From positions 62,001 through 126,000 of the forward strand of contig NZ_JADEKP010000001.1 in the NCBI RefSeq assembly GCF_015234215.1: a stretch of 64,000 nt of DNA, in the 5' to 3' direction. The position numbers and the translations under genes were made by a program. The DNA comes from Clostridium chrysemydis (GTDB lineage Bacteria; Bacillota; Clostridia; Clostridiales; Clostridiaceae). The notes beneath the pieces are model-generated. The model did no database searches, was not told the DNA's origin, and worked only from the letters and a program-made list of their open reading frames with translations. Position 1 is the first letter of the stretch. The number at the start of each line of letters is the position of its first letter. Positions 44,795 through 52,482 of the stretch are shown piece by piece.

Positions 44795-45097
44795 ATGATT
44801 TTGATTTATAGTGTACTTATTTTTATAGCTTTAAACTACTTAATAGCATTTATAAAACTTCAAAGGGGGAAGTTTCCTGTAGATATATTTTTATTTTATG
44901 TAGCTGAAGATTTAGATTGTAAAAGTTTAAAAAGAGCTAAAATATTAAGTTTTTCAGGATTTATACTTGGCATAACAATTTTAGTTATAGCAAGCGTAAG
45001 CGTTGTTTTAATGAATTGTTTATTGGTTTTTCACGCAGTTATAATGTATAAACTTTCTAAGATATTTAAAAGAATAAAGAATTTTGATAAAATCTAA
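44795..45097 (+). CDS. small membrane protein, 100 residues
   Basis: Two membrane regions, residues 1-20 and 48-85, separated by a short loop with KLQRGKFPVDIFLFYVAEDLD. Ribosome site GGGGGAA. The family was not recognised. It stands alone between the hydG terminator and a gene remnant. Confidence 0.65.
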   Translation: MILIYSVLIFIALNYLIAFIKLQRGKFPVDIFLFYVAEDLDCKSLKRAKILSFSGFILGITILVIASVSVVLMNCLLVFHAVIMYKLSKIFKRIKNFDKI

Positions 45098-45411
45098 AAT
45101 TAATAAAAGCACTAGTAGATTTCTTAGAGTATTTATTTTTAATAAAAGATAAATTCCTAGAAGAGAAATTCGAAGATTACAAAAAATCAAAAGGTGGTGT
45201 ATATAAGATGACAGTAGAAGAAGTAAGAAGATTATACTATGAAGGAAAAGGTATAGAAAAAGGTATAGAAAAAGGGAAGATTGAAGGCTTTAAAGAAGCG
45301 ATAAGTAAAATAATTGATGTTTTAGACGATAAAACTATATCAGAAAAGTTTGAAATATCTATAGAGGAAGTTAAAAAGATAAGAGAAGAAAGAAGTAAGA
45401 AATTAAATTAA
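45094..45411 (+). pseudogene. remnant of Rpn/PD-(D/E)XK nuclease family protein
   Basis: An open frame without a proper start reads ALVDFLEYLFLI...EEKFEDYKKSKGGVYKMTVEEVRRLYYEGKG, the usual C-terminal part of Rpn-family recombination-promoting nucleases / putative transposases, followed by a Lys/Glu-rich coiled tail. The N-terminal nuclease domain is missing; the frame is closed by a stop at the end of the preceding gene. A shorter start at 45208 could still be translated but would lack the nuclease domain. Confidence 0.7.
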
Positions 45412-45432
45412 GTTTATAAAAATAAACTATGA

Positions 45433-45466
45433 AATTCACTAAGATATAGGTCTTAGTGAATTTTTT
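45433..45466 (+). terminator. intrinsic terminator
   Basis: AATTCACTAAGA / TCTTAGTGAATT perfect stem, then six T. Confidence 0.92.
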
Positions 45467-45507
45467 ATATATAAAACTTTATAAATAATAGGGAAACAGA
45501 GCTTTAG

Positions 45508-45906
45508 AATAACAACATTAAATTTAAAGATCCTGTAGAAGAAGGTATTTCAATAGATGATTATGATTTTGAAAAGCTATTTTTAGAAGAGTATAACAAG
45601 GTTTTTACTGAAAATAAGATTGATAATATATATGATTTAGATGAAGAAATATATAATAAGTTTGCAGAGGAATATGCAAATGATGGACATAAAATTGGAG
45701 GATATTCATATTTCACTCAAGAGGATCCAAGAAAATATGATTCTAGAGAGAATTTTGATACTATACTTCTTCAAATTGATTCCGAGTTTGGGACAGGCGT
45801 AGAAATTATCTGGGGAGATAGCGGTATCTGTAATTTCTTTATAAATAGCGAAGATTTAAAGAATTGTGATTTTAGCAGGGTTTTATACAACTGGGATTGC
45901 TGCTAG
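45508..45906 (+). pseudogene. C-terminal fragment of a DUF1963/YwqG-like protein
   Basis: A 132-codon open stretch directly after an in-frame stop, with no start codon and no ribosome site. The translation includes GHKIGGYSYFTQEDPR, TILLQIDSEFG, and IIWGDSGICNFFINSEDLKN near the end, the pattern of the C-terminal half of YwqG/DUF1963 proteins. The first half is missing. Together with the neighbouring remnant it marks a decaying region. Confidence 0.7.
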
Positions 45907-46063
45907 GATTAAGATTAAATACACTAAGATTAAAAGAAAAGCAATTGATAATTTATTGTAAATAATGTTTAATATTTACTGTTGTTTGTATATAATTAAA
46001 TAAGAAAGTAATGAAGGTTTGTATTATACTAAGAAGCAATTCATTATGTGGGGAGGAATGTTT

Positions 46064-46174
46064 ATGGAGTTTGGAGGATGGTCCTCATGGCAAGTTTTCA
46101 CGTTGATTTTTTGTATTGCAACAACACTTGCTATTGAAACTAGTAATAGACATAAAAACAAAAAAGATGAATAA
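46064..46174 (+). CDS. membrane micropeptide, 36 residues
   Basis: An ATG at 46064 follows GGGGAGG by seven bases. The peptide has one membrane segment (WQVFTLIFCIATTLAIE) and a basic tail RHKNKKDE. The ribosome site is strong and a terminator follows at 46227-46272. Function unknown. Confidence 0.55.
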   Translation: MEFGGWSSWQVFTLIFCIATTLAIETSNRHKNKKDE

Positions 46175-46226
46175 TTTTAAATATTTATTTTTCAATACTA
46201 TTATTAAATATAGCGTATTATTTTAT

Positions 46227-46272
46227 AAAAGCATAGCCCCACTAGAAAGTATTCTTCTATTGGGGCTTTTAT
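46227..46272. terminator. bidirectional terminator
   Basis: AAAGCATAGCCCC..CTAGAAAG pairs with CTTCTATTGGGGCTTTT with minor mismatches, between convergent genes. Confidence 0.88.
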
Positions 46273-46281
46273 TATAAAGTA

Positions 46282-46932
46282 TTATTTTTTTAATCCTTTA
46301 GTTAAGACAAGGCAGATTTTTTTAATCTCCTCTTCATCATTAAATTCTTTTAAGTCTTTTAAAAGAATCTTAGATACAGAGTACCCTGCGATATTAGTTA
46401 AAATAAACCTTATTATATCTTCATTACTTAAATCTACTAAAATATCTTCTTCCCTGTATTTATTTAAAATAGCGTTAAAGGGAGGGAATATATTAGCTTT
46501 AGCTGCATCTAAAAATTTATTAAAAATCACGCTGTTATAAGATACTTCTTTTACTAATATCTCAAACATTTGAAGATTATTATTTATAAAATTTATTCTA
46601 TCTTTAACTACAGAATAGATAAAAGAATCAAAACTTAAGTTATTATTTTTAAGTTTATCTTTTGCAAAATCTAATGCAAATTCAGGAACTAAATTATTTA
46701 TCATAAATGGCATAATATTATTTAATAATAAATTTTCCTTAGAGCCAAAATGCTTAAAGATTGTGCCTTCTGCAACTCCTGCAAGAGAAGCAATTTCACG
46801 AGTAGATGTATTTAAATACCCGTTTTTAGCGAAGAGCTCTACGCTTACTTTTAGTATATTTTTCTTTTTTTCAGTCATTTCTGTATCTGAATTTATTTTA
46901 TCTATAAATACATTAGAAATTGAATCAATCAA
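46282..46932 (-). CDS. TetR-family regulator of the adjacent ABC exporter
   Basis: A 216-residue TetR-type regulator starting at TTG (46932) after AGGAGG. The helix-turn-helix is at residues 22-68 (ILKVSVELFAKNGYLNTSTREIASLAGVAEGTIFKHFGSKENL). It is the last gene of a three-gene minus-strand operon with an ABC-2 exporter, and a palindromic operator lies before the first gene, so it probably represses its own operon until the exported compound binds. Confidence 0.9.
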   Translation of the reverse strand: MIDSISNVFIDKINSDTEMTEKKKNILKVSVELFAKNGYLNTSTREIASLAGVAEGTIFKHFGSKENLLLNNIMPFMINNLVPEFALDFAKDKLKNNNLSFDSFIYSVVKDRINFINNNLQMFEILVKEVSYNSVIFNKFLDAAKANIFPPFNAILNKYREEDILVDLSNEDIIRFILTNIAGYSVSKILLKDLKEFNDEEEIKKICLVLTKGLKK

Positions 46933-46952
46933 TTTTATTCCTCCTAGTTTAA

Positions 46953-48089
46953 TTAAACTTTACGATATCTTTTTAAGCCTACTATATTTAAAATTGTAAA
47001 TACTACTGCAAATAATAATAGAACAATTAAATCTTTTCCTATTATATTTAAAGAGCTTCCTTTAATAACGACATTAGTTAAAGCATCTCCAGCATAGTAG
47101 ATAGGCATAATCTTTGCAAAGGCTTGAAGGCCGCTATGCATAGTATCTACAGGTATTATACCAGAAAAGAATATTTGAGGGATTATTATTATAGGGATAA
47201 ATTGCATCATTTGAAACTCAGAATTTGCAAATGTTGATAAAAGAGTTCCAAGTGAAAGTGCAACAAAAGCAGTTATTATATTAGTTAAGAAAACTAAGCC
47301 TAAATTTCCTATAATATTTATTTTTAAAACATAAACAGTAAATAAAACTATAATTATAGTTTGTAAAATTGCAAACAACCCATAACCTATCAAATACCCA
47401 AACACAATTTCAGATCTTCTAATAGGGGTAGATAATAGCTTATCTAAAGTTCCAGAAGTTCTCTCCTTTACAAGTGATATTCCAGAGATTAAAAATACAA
47501 AAAAGAAAACAAAGAAACCGATAAGTACAGGGATCATAGTATCAAAAATAGTTGTGTTTTCATTTCCATAAATATAACTCGAATCTATAGTAATATCAGA
47601 AGGTTTAGTTAAGTTTGGTTTTTCAGGATTAATGTTTCCTAAAAGAGCTAGGGCTTTAGCTTGTTTTTTGATTATTTCGCCTTGCTTTTTTGAGAGATTA
47701 ACTATATCTTCTACCTTGATTTTTGAAACTGCACCTTTAATTTTTGCAGAAATCTCTGTTGAAGTTAAAGGGTCAGAATTTTCAAAGGTTACTTTTAAAG
47801 TATCATCATTCATATAAACAAAAGCATCAAGGTCATCAGTTTTGATTTTATCTTTAATATCAGTATGATTATTATATTCTTTTATATCTATATCATTATC
47901 TTTTAAAGTATCTACTAAATTCTTATCTATATTTTGCACACCTAAAGTAGGGTTTTTAGTAGAAGTTGAATTAAAAAGAAAGTTCATAAGAGCAAGTAAA
48001 ATTAATGGAGCAAAAAGCATAAGAGCAAGAGTTCTTTTATCGTTTATTATTTGCTTTATAATCCTACTTACCATACTTTTTATTCTCAT
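46953..48089 (-). CDS. ABC-2 type exporter permease
   Basis: A 378-residue permease with one N-terminal membrane segment (ALMLFAPLILLALMNFLF), a long external domain to about residue 170, and five further segments after it. The LVKERTSGTLDKLLSTPI motif is the hallmark of ABC-2 permeases of the YhgE/YadH/DrrB kind. It starts by a one-base overlap with the stop of the ATPase gene. Likely exports a hydrophobic compound or drug. Confidence 0.9.
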   Translation of the reverse strand: MRIKSMVSRIIKQIINDKRTLALMLFAPLILLALMNFLFNSTSTKNPTLGVQNIDKNLVDTLKDNDIDIKEYNNHTDIKDKIKTDDLDAFVYMNDDTLKVTFENSDPLTSTEISAKIKGAVSKIKVEDIVNLSKKQGEIIKKQAKALALLGNINPEKPNLTKPSDITIDSSYIYGNENTTIFDTMIPVLIGFFVFFFVFLISGISLVKERTSGTLDKLLSTPIRRSEIVFGYLIGYGLFAILQTIIIVLFTVYVLKINIIGNLGLVFLTNIITAFVALSLGTLLSTFANSEFQMMQFIPIIIIPQIFFSGIIPVDTMHSGLQAFAKIMPIYYAGDALTNVVIKGSSLNIIGKDLIVLLLFAVVFTILNIVGLKRYRKV

Positions 48090-48805
48090 TATTTTTTCCT
48101 CCCTGCAATCAAGAAAACTTCTTCTATAGAATCTACGTTGAATTTTTTCATAAGTTCATCTGGAGTACCACTCGCTGTGATATTACCATCTTTAAGTAAA
48201 AGAAGCCTATCGCACTTTATAGCTTCAGTCATATCGTGAGTAGTTACTATAATTGACTTACCTTTAGATTTTAGGTTATTTATTTCTTTCCAAATATTTA
48301 AACGAAGTTCAGGGTCAATCCCTACAGTAGGCTCGTCTAATATTATAAACTGAGGGTCTTGGATTAAAGCGATAATTAAAGATAAACGTCTTTTCATTCC
48401 TCCTGAAAACTTATTAACCTTTCTACTTAAAAAAGGTTTTAGATCTACTAAATCTACTAAAAAATCTATTTTTTCTTTTAAATCTTTTTTGGGGATCTTA
48501 AAAATTTCACCAAAGAAATAAAGGTTATCTTTTGCTGTAAGTTCAGTATATAAAGCATCGGATTGAGCCATATAACCAACTTTATTTAAAACCTCTCTGT
48601 TTGGAATTTTTGAATCTAATAAAGTTATATCACCAGAATCAACCTTTTCCATCCCCATAATACATTTTATAAGGGTAGTTTTACCAGCTCCAGAAGGACC
48701 TAAAATCCCAACTATCTCAGAATCAGAAACATTAACATTAATGGAATCTAAAACTTTTGAATTTTTAAAGCTCTTTGAAACATTTTCAACTGATAATAAA
48801 TTCAT
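48089..48805 (-). CDS. ABC exporter ATPase
   Basis: A 238-residue ATPase. The ATG at 48805, after AAAGGAG, is preferred over an ATG 36 bp upstream that would place the operator inside the gene. Walker A GPSGAGKTT, signature FSGGMKRR, Walker B FIILDEPTVGID and H-loop TTHD are all intact. First gene of the operon ATPase-permease-TetR. Confidence 0.93.
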   Translation of the reverse strand: MNLLSVENVSKSFKNSKVLDSINVNVSDSEIVGILGPSGAGKTTLIKCIMGMEKVDSGDITLLDSKIPNREVLNKVGYMAQSDALYTELTAKDNLYFFGEIFKIPKKDLKEKIDFLVDLVDLKPFLSRKVNKFSGGMKRRLSLIIALIQDPQFIILDEPTVGIDPELRLNIWKEINNLKSKGKSIIVTTHDMTEAIKCDRLLLLKDGNITASGTPDELMKKFNVDSIEEVFLIAGRKK

Positions 48806-48829
48806 AAAAAAATCTCCTTTCAAAACGAG

Positions 48830-48885
48830 GTGAGTAATCACTCACTTATATCTGAGATTATAATACTTTATTTTTATAAAAGCAA
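48830..48885 (-). promoter_or_regulatory. promoter and TetR-type operator
   Basis: GTGAGT-AATC-ACTCAC at 48830-48845 is a 16-bp inverted repeat of TetR/AcrR type. Just upstream on the minus strand lie TATAAT (48862-48857) and TTGCTT (48885-48880) with a 17-bp spacer. The operator sits immediately after the start point, ideal for repression by the TetR protein of this operon. Confidence 0.85.
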
Positions 48886-49002
48886 ATAACAATCTGAAAA
48901 CCTTAAGTAAAGGTTTTATGTAAAGTATTTTAAAGGAATTTAAAATGTGTACTAGAATTATAAATTATTTTTTATGAAAAAATTTATTTAAATATATAGT
49001 AG

Positions 49003-49034
49003 AAAGAGACTAGAAGTGTATTTCTAATCTCTTT
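49003..49034 (-). terminator. terminator of the micropeptide operon
   Basis: On the minus strand AAGAGATTAGAA / TTCTAGTCTCTT with a six-base loop and a T-rich tail; it may work in both directions. Confidence 0.7.
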
Positions 49035-49055
49035 TAGATTTAAATATATGTAATT

Positions 49056-49163
49056 TTAGATTAACCAAGTTATTATCCTTACTATCAAATCTAAAACGTT
49101 TAAAACTGCTACAATTAAAAGCAGTAAATAAAATTTTCTATCAACTAAAATCTTATCATTCAT
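49056..49163 (-). CDS. membrane micropeptide, 35 residues
   Basis: ATG at 49163 with AAAGGAG nine bases upstream. One membrane segment, FLLLLLIVAVLNVLDLIV, preceded by a short charged stretch (MNDKILVDRK). Third gene of a compact minus-strand operon with another micropeptide and a 122-residue protein. Size and shape resemble type I toxins or small membrane regulators, but no antitoxin RNA could be identified. Confidence 0.55.
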   Translation of the reverse strand: MNDKILVDRKFYLLLLIVAVLNVLDLIVRIITWLI

Positions 49164-49189
49164 TCGAATCTCCTTTAATAACTTACAAA

Positions 49190-49282
49190 TTATTTTCTAA
49201 AATATTCATCATAGATAGCGTAAGCTAAAGTAATTAAGAACAAAAACATTAAAAACCCAATTGCATATAAAAGTGTCGGCAT
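49190..49282 (-). CDS. membrane micropeptide, 30 residues
   Basis: ATG at 49282, with GGAG inside the end of the preceding gene. The peptide is a single membrane helix, LLYAIGFLMFLFLITLAYAI, with a charged end YDEYFRK. It starts three bases after the stop of the 122-residue protein, so translation is probably coupled. Function unknown. Confidence 0.5.
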   Translation of the reverse strand: MPTLLYAIGFLMFLFLITLAYAIYDEYFRK

Positions 49283-49285
49283 AAG

Positions 49286-49654
49286 TTACTCCGGCAAATA
49301 TTCTTTTATAAGTTCATTTAAAGAATAATCGTAGATTATAGGACACCCGAATATTTCACAATATCTAACTTCGCCCCTATAAAGTTTGACATTCTTATAT
49401 TCTTTTTCTCTTTCAAATAAATAATTCATTTTTTGAAGATCTAACCCGGTGTTAATTAAAGCTAAATCATCACTGTAATCCCTTTTGCTAAGAAGTATAT
49501 ACTCGTCAAAGATTCCTGTTATTTCTGGTTTATAGTTTGAAAATTCCTCAGAAGTCATAGCTTCTATTTTTTCATCGTGCACAAGTTCTAATTCTTCAGC
49601 GGGTGTACTATTTACAAGTTCTATTTTCTTTCTGTATTCCTCGTTGTTTCTCAT
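49286..49654 (-). CDS. hypothetical protein, 122 residues
   Basis: ATG at 49654 is chosen because TAGGAG stands seven bases before it; a longer frame to 49696 would run through the inverted repeat upstream. The protein is acidic and soluble, with AEELELVHDEKIEAMTSEEF, a helix, and a C-terminal part with two cysteines (YCEIFGCPIIYDYS). Family not recognised. First gene of a three-gene unit with two membrane micropeptides. Confidence 0.6.
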   Translation of the reverse strand: MRNNEEYRKKIELVNSTPAEELELVHDEKIEAMTSEEFSNYKPEITGIFDEYILLSKRDYSDDLALINTGLDLQKMNYLFEREKEYKNVKLYRGEVRYCEIFGCPIIYDYSLNELIKEYLPE

Positions 49655-49950
49655 TATGATTCTCCTACCTTTTTTAATGGATGAATTAGTATTCATTCAT
49701 TATTAATTTAGTAGATAGCCCCTTAGTTTAATTAACTTCACATTCCCAGATAAGTATAGCATAGAATTTTAGTAGTTTTAATCTTTTAAACTTATGAAAT
49801 GAATAGAATGTTTTATAAATGCCTGTTTCAAAATAAAATATTAGATTTATGCAATACAAATGAATAAATAAAAGTAATTAATAGATAAATTTATAAATAA
49901 TGGTAAAAATGATATAATGTAAGTAATTACAGAAATAAGGGGAAATTAAT
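49655..49950. promoter_or_regulatory. divergent region with inverted repeat at 49681-49696
   Basis: ATGAAT-TAGT-ATTCAT at 49681-49696 is a perfect 6-bp-arm inverted repeat just before the minus-strand operon. On the plus strand a TATAAT near 49914 probably serves the helicase gene. No LexA-type box (GAAC-N4-GTTC) is visible in this gap. Confidence 0.5.
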
Positions 49951-52395
49951 ATGAATTTGAATGTTGAACAAAAAAGAATCATAGAAGCTGAACCTAATGG
50001 GCATATGATTATAAAAGGTGTTGCAGGTTCTGGAAAAACAACTGTTGCAGTAAATAGATTGCCGATACTTATAGATAGATATGCTTTTCAAAAAGACGAT
50101 AAAATTCTTATGATTACTTACAACAAAGCTTTAACTAAATATGTTAAATATATTTTTGAAGATATACAAAAACATAATAATGAAATACAAGATACTTTGA
50201 TTTTTGATAAACCTAATGATGAAATACTAGAAATATCAACTATAGATAGAATAATATTTAAGTATTTCTCAATGTATTGCAAAAGGAATAAAGTAAATTT
50301 AAAACTTGCAACTCCAATTCAAACAAAAAATGCATTGTTAGAAAGTATTTTAGAAGTTAGCAAAAAATATCCGGAAGTAAAATTTATTAAACAGCAAAAT
50401 CTAAGTTTTTTTAGGGACGAAATTACTTGGATAAAAGCTTGTGGATATTCAGAGTTAGTTGAATACCAAAATACAGATAGAATTGGAAGGATGTCAAAAA
50501 ATTCAGGGGATGGGCCTCAAAGACTTATAAAAAACTCTAAGGCAAGAGAGGCGATTTACGAAATACTAATTAAATATAATGAAAGACTTCAAATAGAAGG
50601 ATTAGTAGATTTTCAAGATTTAGGGGAATATGCTCTAAAATATATAAAAGGAAATAAGGCTGAAAGATATACTCATATTTTAATAGATGAAAGCCAAGAT
50701 TTAAGTAAAATACAATTAGATTTTATTAAGGAATTATATAACGAGAAAGAATATTCAAGTATCACATTTATATTAGATGTTGCACAAAGTATTTATGCAC
50801 ATTCATGGCTTGTTAAAGGTAGAAGCTTTACTAGTTTAGGCTTTGATATGACAGGGAAGAGTAGAGTTTTATCTAAGAATTACAGAACTACAACTCAAAT
50901 AGCTCAAGCAGCTTATAGCTTAATAGAAAATGATAAGAATTTAATTGAAGATGATAACTTTGTAAAACCTTCTTTAATTGATAGGCAAGGAGATTATCCT
51001 ATATATAAATGCTTTAAAAATAAAGAAGAAGAGAAAAGCTATATTAAAGAAATAATAAATAGTATTAAAAATGATTTTGACATGAAAGATATAGCAATAG
51101 TAGGGAGAACTCATAATCAATTAAAAGAGTATGAAGAGTATTTAAGCGAAAATAATATAGAAGCAAAAGTATTAGATGCAAATAGTAATGACTTTAAATT
51201 TGAAGAGGAAAGTATAAAACTAATAACTATGCATTCTATTAAGGGTTTAGAATTTAAAGTTGTAATAATAATAGGGCTAAATTATAAAATAATGCCTTTA
51301 AAAAATTCAAACGATATAGAAGATGCAGAAGTTATAGATACTTTAAATAGAAAATTATTATATGTTGCTATGACTAGATCAACTGAACTTTTGTTTATGA
51401 CAAGTGATGGAAAACTTTCTAAATACGTAAAAGAAATTGATTCAAAATATCTTAAACTGAAAAAAGACTCTAAAATAAAAATGTTTTATAGGGTAACTAT
51501 GAATGACTATATGTTTAAAGAAAAATTATCAGACAGATATGGAAATGAAGAACTTATAAGGCAGTGGTTTTTAAATGAAATGAAGACAAGCTATGGATAT
51601 CCAGAAGAGTTATTAGACGTTGAAGTTAAAACAAATATTGGATCAAAAGTAGGACTAGTTGATGTAGTTCTTTCAATATATAAAAATAAGGTTAAAGTTC
51701 CGTATATATTTTGTGAGATTAAATCATGGGGAAGTGGAACTATAGAGGGTGAAAGACAATTAAAAAGTTATATTAGCGGTAATAGTGATGTTCAATATGG
51801 AATAATAACTGATGGAAATGATATTGAAATAATTAATAGAGATTTTGAAAAAGTTAAGGATATTCCAGCCTTTTCATCAAGTATGTTACCGGAGGAGATT
51901 GAGAGTGTAACATATATAGATAAAAAGCATAATAGAACCTATGAAATAGTGAGGGATTCTATTGATAGAAAAGATATTATTTTATATGAAGGTAATGATT
52001 CTATAGAATTTGAAGAATCAGAACTTATAAAAATACCAATTTATAATGAAATAGCAGCGGGCGTTCCTATAGCAATGAATGCACAAATAGAAGAAGACTG
52101 TTATATGCCAAGAAATATTGTACCTGATAATTCATTTATCCTTAAAGTTAGAGGGGATAGTATGATTGATGCAAATATTAATGATGGTGATTATGTGGTG
52201 ATAAAATCACAAAACACAGCAACGCAAGGTGAAATAATAGCAGCAGCATTAGACGGAGAAGCAACTTTAAAGAAATATATGAGAATGGGTGGAAGCGTTC
52301 TTCTAGTTGCAGAAAACTCAGCTTACGAACCAATTATGGTTGAAGAAGGCAATGTAAATGTTATGGGAGTTTTAGTTGGAATAATGAAAAGGTAA
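49951..52395 (+). CDS. SF1 helicase / nuclease / LexA-type S24 protease fusion
   Basis: An 814-residue three-part protein. (1) UvrD-like SF1 helicase, residues 1-490: Walker A GVAGSGKT (23-30), Walker B DESQD (246-250), KNYRTT (309-314), TMHSIKGLEF (426-435), YVAMTRS (471-477). (2) HsdR-N-like PD-(D/E)XK nuclease, about 525-635: Asp571 in VDVVL and E589-I-K591. (3) S24/LexA autoprotease, about 692-814: cleavage pair Ala703-Gly704 in IAAG, Ser737 in RGDSM, Lys774 in ATLKK. The Ser-to-Lys distance is 37 and the cleavage-to-Ser distance 34, as in LexA (37 and 35). No DNA-binding domain of LexA is present, so RecA-activated self-cleavage would cut the nuclease-helicase away from the tail. First gene of a defence-like island. 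Confidence 0.88.
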   Translation: MNLNVEQKRIIEAEPNGHMIIKGVAGSGKTTVAVNRLPILIDRYAFQKDDKILMITYNKALTKYVKYIFEDIQKHNNEIQDTLIFDKPNDEILEISTIDRIIFKYFSMYCKRNKVNLKLATPIQTKNALLESILEVSKKYPEVKFIKQQNLSFFRDEITWIKACGYSELVEYQNTDRIGRMSKNSGDGPQRLIKNSKAREAIYEILIKYNERLQIEGLVDFQDLGEYALKYIKGNKAERYTHILIDESQDLSKIQLDFIKELYNEKEYSSITFILDVAQSIYAHSWLVKGRSFTSLGFDMTGKSRVLSKNYRTTTQIAQAAYSLIENDKNLIEDDNFVKPSLIDRQGDYPIYKCFKNKEEEKSYIKEIINSIKNDFDMKDIAIVGRTHNQLKEYEEYLSENNIEAKVLDANSNDFKFEEESIKLITMHSIKGLEFKVVIIIGLNYKIMPLKNSNDIEDAEVIDTLNRKLLYVAMTRSTELLFMTSDGKLSKYVKEIDSKYLKLKKDSKIKMFYRVTMNDYMFKEKLSDRYGNEELIRQWFLNEMKTSYGYPEELLDVEVKTNIGSKVGLVDVVLSIYKNKVKVPYIFCEIKSWGSGTIEGERQLKSYISGNSDVQYGIITDGNDIEIINRDFEKVKDIPAFSSSMLPEEIESVTYIDKKHNRTYEIVRDSIDRKDIILYEGNDSIEFEESELIKIPIYNEIAAGVPIAMNAQIEEDCYMPRNIVPDNSFILKVRGDSMIDANINDGDYVVIKSQNTATQGEIIAAALDGEATLKKYMRMGGSVLLVAENSAYEPIMVEEGNVNVMGVLVGIMKR

Positions 52396-52402
52396 ATATA
52401 AA

Positions 52403-52446
52403 AGATAATCTGCTGTTTATTACTGAGAATGGTAGATTATTTTTTG
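52403..52446 (+). terminator. terminator between helicase and SIR2 genes
   Basis: ATAATCTGC / GTAGATTAT stem (one G-U pair) with a loop of about 20 bases and a T run. Confidence 0.7.
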
Positions 52447-52482
52447 TTTCAATGAATTAATTAATACTGGAGGAATTTTTAT

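Noticed and set aside
49655-49950. LexA box upstream of the helicase-LexA fusion
   Set aside because: No GAAC-N4-GTTC or close variant was found in the leader, so SOS control at the transcription level is not supported by sequence.
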